Below are positions 11,364-22,981 of a stretch of 64,000 bases of DNA, one piece after another (the stretch's first letter is position 1; every line of letters begins with the position of its first letter). Location: positions 1 through 64,000 of the forward strand of contig BQMF02000602.1 in the NCBI GenBank assembly GCA_027922465.2, written 5' to 3'. The position numbers were made by a program, and so were the translations under genes. The stretch is from Turritopsis dohrnii. Lineage: Eukaryota; Cnidaria; Hydrozoa; Anthoathecata; Oceaniidae. The notes under the pieces are model-generated. The model was not told where the DNA came from and did no database searches. It worked only from the letters and a program-made list of their open reading frames with translations.

Positions 11364-12440
11364 ATGGATATGGATACAGATATTTGTTTCGCTATGGACT
11401 CGTATGATTTCGTTCAAGATACCTATTACAGTTCATCCTTATGGGTTTATAAACAGAATCATATATATAAACTTAATCTTGATCTCAGAGAAGCGACGTG
11501 GTTTCTTTTAATACTTACCGGAGACGTTGAAATTTGTCCGGGTCCTGATTGTGGCGCTTGCTTGAATAATATCAAACATAAGAAACGAAAGGTAAAATGT
11601 ATTGGATGTACTCAATTTTTTCACAAAAATTGTATCAACATCAATAATTTTATCACAACATCTCTTTGCACTCAATGCAGACTCAACCACGACGGGGGTC
11701 GAACTGCAAATCACACTATTGACTCCTTTTCTGAAAAGCGTGGTTTCAAACTTCTTCATTTGAACGTCAATGGCTTGTTTGGAAAAATTGACCAAATCCG
11801 TGACATGTTGTTCAGTACTAGAAAAAACATTCAATTATTCGGAATAACTGAATCTCATCTAACTGAAATAATTCCGGACCCACTAGTTTCAATTGAAGGA
11901 TACCGTACTGTAAGGAAAGATAGAAAAACAGGAAACGGTGGTGGTGTTATTGTTTACATTAGAGACGATCTCAAATGGCAACGTAGATTTGACTTGGAGA
12001 GTGATATCGAATCCATAGTTTTAGAAATCTTTGTAGAGAAATCCAAATCTTTCATCATTTGTGTCATGTACCGACCCCCGGATAGGTCATTACATAGTAT
12101 AAAAAATTTCGAAACCTGTCTAAATGACTTTTTGACAATTAGCTCAACAGAAGATAAAGAAACGTTGCTACTGGGAGATCTTAATATCGACTATAATAAA
12201 CGTAATGATCATAAACAGTTGAAAGACCTATTTGTTATTGTTGGCCTCAAGCAACTCATTAAACAGTTCACCAGAGTAACGGAAAGTTCAAAAACGATAA
12301 TCGATGTGATTTTTACCTCGCATCAAAACAATGTCAAAGAAACGATAGTTTTACCATTAGGGATCAGTGATCATGAGTTAATTGGCGTAAACAGGAAAAT
12401 AAGGGTCGGAAGCACAGGAAGTTTCACTTTGAAATTGTGA
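11364..12440 (+). pseudogene. Non-LTR retrotransposon (CR1/L2-like) ORF: PHD finger plus AP endonuclease, truncated before the reverse transcriptase
   Basis: The frame is open from the Helitron end at 11290 to 12440; the first in-frame ATG is 11364. In order it shows a 2A-like motif GDVEICPGP (11520-11546), a PHD-type zinc finger (CGAC, CIGC, HKNC and CTQC pairs, about 11550-11680), and a complete exonuclease-endonuclease-phosphatase domain (11750-12400): NVNGL, the catalytic E in ITESHL, YRPP, GDLNID, and SDH near the end. This domain nicks target DNA for target-primed reverse transcription. The frame ends right after the endonuclease and no reverse transcriptase follows; an unrelated decayed gene starts at 12437. 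Helitrons of the Helentron type also carry such endonucleases, but no helicase is adjacent. Confidence 0.8.
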
Positions 12441-14016
12441 ATAGCCTCTCCTCTGGGTCGGTCTTCAATGTGCATTTGTTCTCCATCTATCAGGGGTCCG
12501 ATTGTCCTGAAAACATGGCGCGTGTTTTCAGGCCATATCGTGCTGTTCTGCAGGAAATACAGTCGTCAACATATATTCTAGATGAGCGTAGGGTGAAAGT
12601 TTTCCTTGGAGGAGACTTCCACTTTATCGATGATGTCCTTGGTCACCAGGGATCTGCAGCGACTTATCCTAGTGTGAAGGACTATGTTAAATTGGAATGC
12701 TGATTCCCCACATACACCTTCTCGTTGTAACATTCCTTTGCGCACAATCGAGTCGTTAGAGGAATGCTACAATGAAAATCTATGTGAGGATAGGCAAGGT
12801 GGGAACCTAAGGAAAACTTGTAAGTATCATGATAGTATTGTCAGGCCAGTGATCTTCCCCACAACAACATTAGCCAATGTTGTTCCCCCTGTGCTGCATA
12901 TTATGTTGGGAATTACCCTGAAGTTATTCGAGTTGCTAAGCAAGGGTAGGTTTAAGGTGCTTAGGTTGCCAATTTATTGACCTAATTAATTTACAGGCCA
13001 GGTTACGTGCTGCATTGAATGGAGATTTGAATGACCTGCAAAATATTGCAAAAAATTCCTCAAATCGGTGTGGTAGTGGTCGCAAAAACATTGGGTCGTG
13101 TTCGAGCAGCTTGTGCCTGACTACTTGTTTTGATGAAAATATAGAATGGGTTCAGTGTGATACCTGTGCAAAATGGTATCACCAAAATTGTGAATTAATA
13201 GGCGAATCAGAAACTTTTGTCGATGATGTGGATGGGTATGATTGCTTAGGATGTAGGTGCTAAAATGATGATCTCATTTCAGTTTGTGAAGCAAGACTTG
13301 ATGATCATCGTGAAAGACAAGCTGCTCTTGGCGCTACAGTTCAGGATTTGGACTTTGAGTGTAGGTCCCTTCAGGAACAGTGTGAAGCTGTCATGGGTCG
13401 GCGGGAGAAAGACCTTCTCCAATGCCTTGATGACATCGAGGTTGTGCGCCAGGCCTATCATGGCAATGTGTTTGTTGGCAATCATTGTAAGGTTGTTTTG
13501 AGAAATCATGCAATTCTTTGCAATGTTGTTGACGAGCCTGTACTTCGCACTTCTTTTCTGCGCGTTTTTGGGGTGTTTAGTCAGATTCAGCCTCATTTGT
13601 TTGCAAAAAGATTTTTAACCGACCCAGAAATAGAGGCACTTACTAGTCTGTGCAATAAGTTTGATGAGGAATTTCATTCCTGTTTCCCAAAGGAAACCAT
13701 TACGAGGAAGATGCACGAACTTATTTTCGATGTGCCACGATTTGTTTAACAGCACAAGACTATAGGATTTTTAAGCGAGGAAGAGAGTGAAAGCCTGCAC
13801 AATTTAGTCAATAAGGAGCTAAGGCAGTTGTATGGCATTAGGGAACAGGATCTGAAGCTTGCACTGCTCATGCACCGTTTGGAACTGTGGAGCACCGCCG
13901 ATAAAAAGCTTCAGTTAGGTAAGGTGCGGCGATGTGTTCAGTGTAAGGAAAATGGCGAAAAGGCGTTCTATAGAGCAGGTAAGTGCTACGACTGTGGTCA
14001 TGTAAGAGAAGAATGA
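12437..14016 (+). pseudogene. Decayed PHD-finger protein of an uncharacterised invertebrate family, copy 1
   Basis: Coding sequence runs almost continuously on the plus strand. An N-terminal segment (12437-12700) has VFLGGDFHFIDDVLG. The next (12684-12950, shifted frame) has PLRTIESLEE and VVPPVLHIMLGITLK. From 12997 to 14016 one frame is open except for two TAA stops (13261, 13747). It holds a PHD-type finger (WVQCDTCAKWYHQNC, 13150-13195), an acidic/coiled-coil stretch, a conserved C-terminal block (HKTIGFLSEEESESLHNLVN) and a terminal Cys4 zinc ribbon (CVQC...CYDC). I recall proteins with this order from cnidarian genomes but know no function. The copy at 22982-25060 shares GD(Y/F)xF and PPVLHIxLG. 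Two frameshifts and two stops show it is dead. Confidence 0.55.
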
Positions 14017-14189
14017 TAAATATATAACAGTATATATAATATATAATAGTATATATTTATAGCACATGTATTAGAGTATATGTAATATTTTTGATGTTAT
14101 TTGAAATGTTGTGTCAAGTTCTTTGATTTGTTAATAAAAATAGTCTGGAAGTTACGTTGCTCTTTTTTTCCCTAGGTTTGTTGGGACAA

Positions 14190-14610
14190 ACGAAAAAAAA
14201 CTTTTTACAAGATAGTTGACAAAAGAATAATCGTAAAGATATATGACAAGAAATCACATATGGCACACAGTATGGTTTGTTTTCATTAACTTCATCAGTC
14301 CGTCTTCGTAAATTTCTCCTATCACAGGGTTTCCTTGTGGAGTTTGAAAACACCGTACTTCCTTCTGTTATTTTTATAATTCGGAATTCGGAGAAGTGAC
14401 CAATTAAATACAGTACGGTTTGTTTTCATTACTCCATCTTCATATATATCACCTATTGCACCAACAGAGTCAATGGGTTTTTTCCTTGTGGAATTTGAAA
14501 CACCGTACTTCCTGTTATTTCTATTAATTTAGAATTTGGAGAAGTGACCAATTTTTTACAAGATAGCTGACAGAAGAATATCGCAAAGATATATGAAAAG
14601 AGATTGAGTC
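14190..14610. repeat. Imperfect tandem repeats, about 140-150 bp period
   Basis: A block with AGTATGGTTTGTTTTCATTA...CACCGTACTTCC...GGAGAAGTGACCAAT (14265-14405) is repeated at 14405-14553. The flanking block TTTTTACAAGATAGTTGACA (14200) is repeated at 14551. The order is A-B-B'-A', so the array grew by duplication. No coding function was seen. Confidence 0.75.
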
Positions 14611-16150
14611 TGTAGCAGTCTTTAGCTTAGGTATGAAAATCCTCTAATCTCTCTTGTGCCACCAGGGGCTTTTGTATACACGACATTTACTTTATGTCCA
14701 TCTAGGTTCGAAACAAGATCCTCATCAATATCAAATAGAAGATGAAAACAGCATAGCATATACAATATGTACATCTTTTACTGTTGTAAATTTATTTGAA
14801 GTATATAAACACAATATTTTGATGCTTTTTAATACCAACCTCTTGCTATTTTTCTGTCTCCTTTTGCTGATGAGGAAATTTAGTTGTGGCTCCAATCAGT
14901 CATAAGATTTGGGTAACAGTACTTTCGTTGTGCATTTTTATTTTTATCATGGGCCTAGTGAAAGCGCCTCATGGTTAATGTGTGCCCCCGGATTTTGAGA
15001 AGCATTTTGATATTTGTGAGCAAATTGATGGTTTGCCTTCTTGTTTGTCCTCAATCGTGAAGTACCACATTTTTCATCATGTATTTGAAAATGTATGAAA
15101 AAATATTACCATTAACTGACGTCAAATTACTAACTTTTCAATTTTCGTTTTACCCCCGGAATCGCTGTGCACATTCGGGGGATGAACCATAACTTTCAAT
15201 TCTAAGTACTTTTGAAGTAACTGAGACATAACACTCCACTCTGACCGGTTTGTGTCATTTAGTTAAAAACAAAAGCCTACCTCTACAGGAAATTTTCAAT
15301 TTTTTGAAAAAAAACACAACTTTTCCAGCTCGCAAAAAATCAGGGAAATTGTGTTTTCTGTCACAACTTTTGATGTTTTCAGTCAGAGGGGGTCTAGACC
15401 TAACGAGTGATGATGAATAAACCCAATAAGCATGAGTTATCGAGGCAAACTTTTGACAAAAACAAGGCCACTCTGTAAATTTTCCATTATTTTTTTTTGC
15501 TTGATCCAAATTTTCCCGATATCCGGATATATGGGATACCCCATTCAATGCTCCAAATATAGCTCCAACCTTTGTCCTTCACATCCATTTTATAGAATTA
15601 CAAAATGTTAAGTAGTTTTTGAGATATTAAGGTCAGAAGTGTCGTCATTGACGAAAAGTCAATGCGGAGTGCATATGGAATGACCGAAACAGCCGTGAGC
15701 AGCTTCAAATTCATGCATTGTGCTAACAGAGAACTCGCTTGTACGTCAAAGGAACGCTTCAATCAAGGAGGTGATGTTATGAACCCACATGAACCCAACA
15801 TGTTTATAATGTTGTTTGGTTTCTTTACATTTATATTGTGTGTGTTAATTTAAGTACCGTAAATGACCGGTTTAGCTCCCAGGACTCAAACACCTCATCA
15901 GATTAAACACCCAGGTTTAGAGGAAAAATTTGTAGTCAGGCCCAGATTCCGATTAAGCTCCCAGATCCAAAATTTAAACTGGGCGCTTATTCCGCAAAAA
16001 CATGAGAAAAACATGGTTTTGAGTTGAACATATATTTTAGCATAATGAAGAAAACTCAATAACGCGGGAATGAAGTATTTTCATTTTAAAGTGAGAGTAT
16101 TTATCGACCTTTTTTGAAGTTGTTTGAGTAGGACACAGGCCGTTCTTTTG
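14611..16150. other. Gene-free stretch with one repeat-like fragment
   Basis: No supported gene. Around 15857-16005 a block with ACCGTAAATGACCGGTTTAGCTCCC and, inverted, GATTAAGCTCCCAG / GGGCGCTTATTCC looks like a short interspersed element. Blocks around 14985 and 15165 share GTGCCCCCGG and its inverse, possibly the ends of another. Longer open frames here are AT-rich without motifs. Confidence 0.4.
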
Positions 16151-16188
16151 TCAGCATCTAGTGAAAAGGTAAACGGTACTGTTCGTGC

Positions 16189-16569
16189 TTGATTCCTTGT
16201 GAATTGTTGCATAACTTTATTAACGCTGAAGTTAAGACAGGGTCAGCTGTTGGGGAAATGATTTTTATACCTACTGTAGAATTGTTGCCATCCGACACAG
16301 GTATGCCTTTTGTATTGAAGCGTAGACAACTTCCTATTTGGTTGGCGTACTGTTTTACTATTAACAAAAGTCAAGGTCAAATGTTTGAAAAAAATTGGCT
16401 TTGTTTTTTGCAGAGACTGTGTTTTTCATATGGACAGTTGTATGTCGCCTGTTCAAGGCCAAAAGGATTTGGTAATGTTAAAACCATGGTTGCCGGTATG
16501 GGTAAGCAAAGTTATATTAATGGAAAGATGTATACTCAAAATGTTGTCATTCCGCAAGTGTTGCTGTGA
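16189..16569 (+). pseudogene. Helitron Rep/Helicase protein, C-terminal helicase remnant
   Basis: The 126-residue frame carries the last motifs of a Pif1/RecD-type helicase as found in Helitron transposases: LPSDTGMPFVLKRRQLP, FTINKSQGQMF (motif V region) and YGQLYVACSRP (motif VI with the arginine finger). This enzyme unwinds donor DNA during rolling-circle transposition. The Rep domain and helicase motifs I-IV are absent and the first residues follow stops. No Helitron ends bracket it. It could come from the autonomous partner of the small Helitrons in this window, but nothing in the sequence links them. Confidence 0.85.
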
Positions 16570-16619
16570 ATGTCGTGAAAATTTTTGTTCTGACCTATTT
16601 GGTCATATAATAAAATAGC

Positions 16620-17343
16620 GTAAATAAACCTACAGTGGATGGGATTGAAACTCATACACGCTTCAATGTGCTAAAACTTATTTTTTTTGTTATTCCCAAT
16701 GCTTAAATTAAGTAAAAAGTTCAAACTTTTTTCAAAATTTTATTAAAACTTTACTTGATGAAGTTTTTTATAAAGGCTGTTTTGTAAAAAATGCCATAAC
16801 TCACGTTACAACAAAGAATTTGGGTATGTATCCAGTTTCCAGTTTCGAGAAGTTTTGTTCACCTTTTTTCGTCATTTTTAGAGAATTTTTACAAGGACCA
16901 CCTCCAGTTTTTTGCCCATAACTTTTTTTCTACTCAACCAAATTTGACAAATGATACACCAAAATGTAGGTAAAGGATTCCTCTATTAAAAACACTAGCT
17001 TTCATAATTAGTCAATCGATAGATACGTTTTGTGAAACAACAGTACTTTTTTTGACTCACCCGGTATGTAGCATTTCAGACTAGGACAGAAGAGAATTTT
17101 CAAAAAAGTGATATATTGTAAAATTCAGAATAAATCTTTGTTCAAAAAATATGTTCACACTCATACAAAATGGAAAAAAACCCCTCAAAATTCGGTAGCG
17201 AAAATACACATCACTGCAACGCTCAAAGTACAAATTTGTATTCTGGCTTGATTTTCACAGATTGTTATGTTGGATTGTGTTTCGATTTACTTGTTGTTCG
17301 TGTAAGGAAAAGAATACTAATTTTTACAGAATATGTCACCTAT
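16620..17343. other. Intergenic stretch, nothing recognised
   Basis: AT-rich, no coding signal. A sequence near 17130 (TTTGTTCAAAAAATATGTTCACAC) loosely resembles the terminus of the element at 21264. Confidence 0.5.
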
Positions 17344-20300
17344 CAGGGTGTCCACAGGGTTTGGATGTAAACATTGCAGCTTTTTTTGGGAAAAGTCTAT
17401 ATAAATTCCAGCCGATAAGAGCTGATTTTGGTACCTTTTTCTAGCCGTTCTATGCAAAAAATACCCTTTTTCCAGCTACAAATTCTGGACGAGAGAAATA
17501 GTGAAAAATTACTTGTCTTAAAAATGATAGATAAGAACATATCTATAAAGAAATTTTAACAAAACAGAACAAAACAAAACCACAGCATCCTTAAACAAGT
17601 TTCTTCCTTTTAATCTCCAGCTGAGAGATCTCACCGTCTAGAGATTCTGACTGTTCCTTTAACTCTCTGGCCTTTCTTTTAAGAGTGTTCGCCTTAACAA
17701 ACAAAGTAATGTCCATTTTCTCTTCTCCTTAAACCATACAGTCTGTTGATTCTGATTCTAACAGTGCGATCGATTTGTTAAGACTGACTTGTCTGCTCTT
17801 TAATTTCTCAATGTCATCTAAAATCAGTCTTGACTTTCTTTCATTGTCCGACTTTTCACGCTTTTCCTTCTCATCCTCTAAATGGGTTGCATATCTCTGG
17901 CAAGCTGATCTGAACTCTTTAATCATCGGCTGGGTTGTTTCAATTGTGTGAGGCAATACGTTGTTGGAAAGCATATGGTCTCTTATGATACCTTTTGAAA
18001 TAATTGTTTCTGGAGTCATATTAGTTTTTAATAAGCTTTTGTTTAGGCTAAACCCACGCTCAACAGTAGGTTGTCCATGACTTAGAGTAAGAACAAGTCT
18101 GACAACAAAGGATAATTCTCCATGCTTGGTGATGTTGAATTGACTGAAATAATAATCATCTAATCGATCACTTTTTTCCGAGAATTTATGAGGTGACGAT
18201 TTCATTGGATCAACAAATACTTTGAAATCTTTCAATGCTTGTTCAGCTTTGTGCGCAGGCATGATTCCCAACTTAATGATTGATTTCAGCATTATTCTAA
18301 ACCTTTTAACAAGGACATATTTTTCATTGTTGAAAAGAATATTAGGATCTAGAACACTTGCAGCTTTCAAAAACGTAGAACAGATAGGACTTCGCTCAAA
18401 CAGTTTCCCCAACATGGACACTAGAAAGGTACGTGCACTGGCTAAGAATTCTTTCAGTTGCTTCGAATTAACATCATCTTTCTTTCTGCTATCAGATAAC
18501 ACCTCCTCTACTACCAAACCAAGCTGAAGATTTTTAACTGGGATTAAGTTTTCTTCCTTCTCGAGATCATATTCACTCCATTTCCGTGGTAGATTTTCCG
18601 CAGCAGCTAAAACTGAAGGCTTCATAACAAGCTCCAACAGGTTCTGAATTATACTTTTAAGTTCATGATACAAAAATGGGACCATCAGTTTATCAGCCTG
18701 GAACTTTCCAAGATAAGGCTCAATAAGATTAGCAACATATGAAAAAAAGCGCAATTTGGCTTTCAAAAATGGGTCAGATAATGCTTCTTTAAGTACTGTG
18801 AAGCTTTGACATTTTGGCTGCTTTGATTTCGGCAGAGACTCCCAAAACTTCATGACTTGCTTCAGATTATTTGTTATTTCAATCAAGCGTAGAGCAACCT
18901 TCATGTTTTCAACCCAACTAAAATAGAAAATTGAAAGTAGAATTAAATCTCCTTTCGTCTGCTGTAAATAATCAAGCAAGATAAAACAATTCAAGGGGAA
19001 TTTGCTTTGCATAGACCTTGATAGTTTTTTATGGTAGAGGGTGGTAATCCATATGCCCGGAATATTAGTAAGCAGAAGTAAGCAATGTATCACAGGCAAA
19101 TGTACCAGTTTTTATGTGTTCATTATTCCAAAATTAAAGAAATGTAAATCTATACCGAGTAGCAGAGACACTATAAGGATACAATCAGGATCCAGTGGTA
19201 GAAGCGTAGTCTTCTCTTCGAGCAGGACTGTCGTGTAAAAGGTAGTACGGAGCCTTCATTTTCATCTTTAATCATTCACCAGTTTTCATACTGCCATGAA
19301 GCACATGCAAACTGCAGGATCCTATGTCGATAAGAGAATGGATAGCGTCACTTTCTTTAGACGTAAAAAATTCTTTATAAAACTTCAAACTGACGTTTGG
19401 TCCATCCATTGAAATTTGGTACAGTTTAGAAAACGACAGTTCCTCAGTCACTTTGTTAAAATGCCTCAAAAGGTCAGTATGGGTAGCATGTCCAAGAAAA
19501 CTCGATCCAAGATATCTAGATTTTACTTGGCTACGGTTAACATCCCAGTACCTCACAATAAGATCCATTTCCGAAGTCTGGGTGACATCATTCAAACTTT
19601 CGTCGAAGGTGTATACATTGATATCAGATACGTTGATGTCATCTAGTAAACACCTTTTAAAATGTGGTGTGAGTCCGTGATTTATAACGTATTGCTTACG
19701 ATCTTCCCATACGAAAGTCTTTCGCGATTTTGCTATCTGTAAACATAGCAACTAAAGCATCACTCAAACTGTCATTAGATCGCACCGAAAATCCATTTTG
19801 CACGGAGTACAGAGTCCATATTATTTCGGCCTTCGTAACAATATTACTATCATTGAGATGATCAAAAGTGACTTGCTGTTTCCCTGAAGAGCTAGGATAG
19901 GCTGTCTTGTCTAATGTATGATTAACTTCCTTTTCAGGTTTCCTAAAAAACGCCTGTACTTTATTCAAAGAATCAAGATGCTTTTTCCTTTTTGTGATGA
20001 TCCCTCAAAGCTGAACGGCCACTTGTTGACAATTCAATTGTTTTACGACAAACAGCACATCTCGCAACTGTCTTATCCTTTGGATCTTTCCTCAACCAAT
20101 CTTTGAATTCTGTTTCTTCTAACCAAGATTCTATAAAATACTTTTGTTTGCTGACTTTCTTATTACTACTCATTATTAGTTAAAACCTGAAAGGACTAAA
20201 AGCAGAACTAAATTACAAATCTACATTTTACTGTTCTTTAATTCTTATTGTATATTTTACTATTTTAACTCTATCTGAAATATATTTTTATCTGTTCTGT

Positions 20301-20583
20301 AAAAAAACACAAACTATCTAATATGAAACAGATCTAATATGGGACTATGGAGATGTCATAAGATGCAAAGAGTACAAAAGTTATGCCTGGTCTAAATCAA
20401 GAAATCTGCAATCTCCAATCTAAAGATAAACAATAACTATTTTAATTCTATTTTGATTGTTGAATTTTGTTTTCCAGCCTTTCCAGCCTCATGAGCTGAA
20501 TATGGTACCTTTTTCCAGCTTTTCCAGCCCAAATTTCGAAAAAGCTTGTTTTTCCAGCTTTTCCAGCCCCCGTGGACAGCCTG
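17344..20583 (-). mobile_element. hAT element, nearly complete
   Basis: The ends are CAGGGTGTCCACAGGG at 17344 and, inverted, CCCCGTGGACAGCCTG ending at 20583 (14 of 16 positions match). Subterminal copies of TTTTTCCAGCTTTTCCAGCC at 20460-20570 and related TTTTTCTAGCC / TTTTCCAGCTAC at 17430-17480 look like transposase binding sites. No 8-bp target duplication was found; CCTAT/CATAT in the flanks match at 4 of 5 positions. It holds one transposase gene on the minus strand. Confidence 0.8.
17729..20173 (-). pseudogene. hAT transposase with BED-type zinc finger, frameshifted
   Basis: Read from 20173 downwards: a BED-like finger (CAVCRKT ... LRDHHKKE, 20070-19990), then a second segment to 19696, a +1/-1 frame change near 19735, and the catalytic half (19751-19272) with YQISMDGPNVSLKF and IGSCSLHVLHG. 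After one more frame change comes LLHDSPARREDY (19250-19190), then an open frame 19099-17729 with the hAT C-terminal dimerisation block (LTLSHGQPTVERGFS) and a charged coiled-coil tail. Segment order and lengths match full-size hAT transposases, about 800 residues in total. At least two frameshifts and an insertion near 18940-19090 make it inactive unless some gaps are introns. Confidence 0.8.
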
Positions 20584-21263
20584 CATATTTACACAGTATA
20601 TTATATATCAAAACAGTATAATTTGATCATGGAATTAATCCATAGTAACTTGTGTTTCTGTTGTCAGATTAAATGACTATCCAGGGAAGCACACTCGACC
20701 AGATTCTTTGAAGTTTTTATGTGTCTCAATCCTCTGTATAAAATATTATTGCATATACGACATCCACGTTTTTATTTTCTGTGTTTATAATGTACTCTTC
20801 AAATCCACATAAAAAGGGTTTTCTTATGGCTGGACGTCCATCGTGCATGTGCTTTAACAGTTACAGTTAAGTTGAACTTGCATTATTATAACAGAATGTT
20901 AAATAATGTATATTAAATCTTTAGTCTGGCTATTAATAGTAAATTTTGGCTTTTGCACTGAAATCACAGCTTTAATCTTTTGCTGCTTTAAATTACCAAT
21001 CATCATACCATTGTTATTAACAAAAACAAAACATCATTCATATCAATTTTCTTCTGTTTTTTACACGTTCATTCAAAAGTTTTTTTAAAACTTTAAAGAC
21101 AACACTAAACTAACAAGATTTATTTCCATCATTTATGTTTTATCAATTGAATCATTAATTTTCCAAATTTGAGTCTGTACAAAGCATTACTACGTCCTTC
21201 CACCACACAATCATTAGCCATTTGTGATTTTACGTTGAAAGTTTACTCGAAATATTCATGCTA
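20584..21263. other. Intergenic stretch, nothing recognised
   Basis: AT-rich, with no coding or repeat signal beyond the flanking elements. Confidence 0.5.
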
Positions 21264-21397
21264 AAGTCTGTTCAAAAAATATGTGCACTAATTTCAGTTA
21301 CCATGTGGAAACCAGATTTAGCAAATTACATAAATTCCCTTGAGCCTGGTTTTTATATAAAAGCTGAAATCAGTGCATATAATTTATGAGCAGACTT
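21264..21397. mobile_element. Small inverted-repeat element (MITE) with TA duplication
   Basis: A left terminus AAGTCTGTTCAAAAAATATG and a right terminus ending CAGACTT form inverted repeats of about 35 bp with a few mismatches. TA lies on both sides (21262-21263, 21398-21399). At 134 bp it cannot code. The Tc1/mariner superfamily is the likely source. Confidence 0.7.
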
Positions 21398-21449
21398 TAG
21401 TACCACATGGAGCTGTTTCTATGGAAATGCGCTTATTTTGAAACCCGTG

Positions 21450-22620
21450 TATTTCATTTGCCAGATCTAATATAGCTTGATAGCAGAGCTCAAAATGATG
21501 ATCCATGTTGTTCCTCAATTCCTTCAGAGTTTGGAAGAGCAACGATACATCATGAAATGTTTGTACTTAATCTGTTTCTATCCTTTGAAGTTAAGAGTTA
21601 ATCCATGGGTATGAGCGAGAACTTTTTGTACGATGACAAGTGTTGCAATGAATTCAAAATCTTCAATTCCCTTCATCAAAGGTTTGGCTGTATCTTATTC
21701 TTTTTGCTGTACTCATTTTTTTCATTCGCTGCAATTTTATCGAGAGTTGCGTGTACGAATGGTAATATTTCTCAGAAAGTATCCAATACGTCCAATCGGG
21801 CAATCCAACACGTTCTACGTATATTTAGAATAATTTTATGTTTTGCATCGAGATTTGACGATTTCAATGACTTATTCAAGAACTCCACACCTTACTGTAG
21901 AAAAATAAAAGAACAAAGCAATTGCTTCGCATTGTGCCATCATATCTTCTAACATGGCAACTTGCAGCAACACACAAGTTTCGTTGGTGAGATGAACAGT
22001 GTACATAAATTGCTTTTTAGTTTATCTCCTTTATTCTGGCACCGGGTATTTTACCAGTCATCGCTCCTAGTTTTAAAAATATAGAATTTATAACAAAAAG
22101 TTATGCAAAATTTCAAAATTGCGTTCGTAACACTAACAGACAAATAAGCATTCGTAACAGAGCAAACAAAAAAAGTGTTATAGTGCTAGTAAAGGCTACC
22201 ATATTTTCCAACAATTTTGAAAATATATATCAAACATACAATGACTCGTCAGTAACAAAATTAGATTACCTGCACCATCATAAACTTGACCTCTGCAATT
22301 CTTCATATTGAAATTGAAAATCATTACAGATGATACAGTTTTTGACAAGCCATCTCCTGAGCATCCTTATGAACACTCGACCATAGTGACAAAAACCTCT
22401 TTGATTGAATGATCTGTATGAACATGTGGTATGATGATTGGTATTTGTTCCTTATTGCTTATGTCAGCTGCTTTATCACCATTGACTGCAAAGGATTCAG
22501 CTGTTTTAATCTCAGTTCTCAGTTGATCGATGATGTCGTCAAATATGATAGATAAAAGTATATGGATATTTTGATATGGTTTTAGACAAATATTTTGAAT
22601 TTCTTCCACAGGTTGAAAGA
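21450..22620 (-). pseudogene. Decayed hAT-like transposase (DUF4371 type)
   Basis: The frame at 22609-22367 contains the block AADISNKEQIPI followed by a strand-helix segment, the start of the RNase H-like fold of DUF4371/ZMYM-type hAT proteins. Farther along (about 21710-21600) IEDFEFIATLVIVQKVLAHT matches the helical insertion domain of the same family. Stops and frame changes occur between and within the pieces. Neither terminal repeats nor a dimerisation domain could be located. Confidence 0.55.
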
Positions 22621-22981
22621 TGCTGCTTCAGGACAGTGCAGGGCAATACTTCATCCAAATCTTTCACACAAGGTCCAACTTCTGCATATGACATGCTTTT
22701 TTGGAGTAAGGAATCAAGATCTCTCTCCTGAAAATAATATTGGAATGATCAATAACTTGTTTGGTTTCATTTTGTGCAAACTAATTTCTAACTCTTGTTT
22801 TATAGACTAAATAAAGACGAATTACAGTTTGGTGCATCTTATTCTTTATATTTTCTAGTCTAGGATCGTAAGTGCTCCTAATTATTTCTTCTTTGTCTGG
22901 TTTTAACATTATGTTTCTTGCTATGGCGTCATAAACAAAAAACCATAATGAAATTATTTTCTACAGCATCTCTTACTTACT

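Noticed and set aside
17336..20591. An 8-bp target duplication around the first hAT element.
   Set aside because: TCACCTAT and CATATTTA do not match. Only a 4-of-5 match (CCTAT/CATAT) exists, so I do not claim a duplication.
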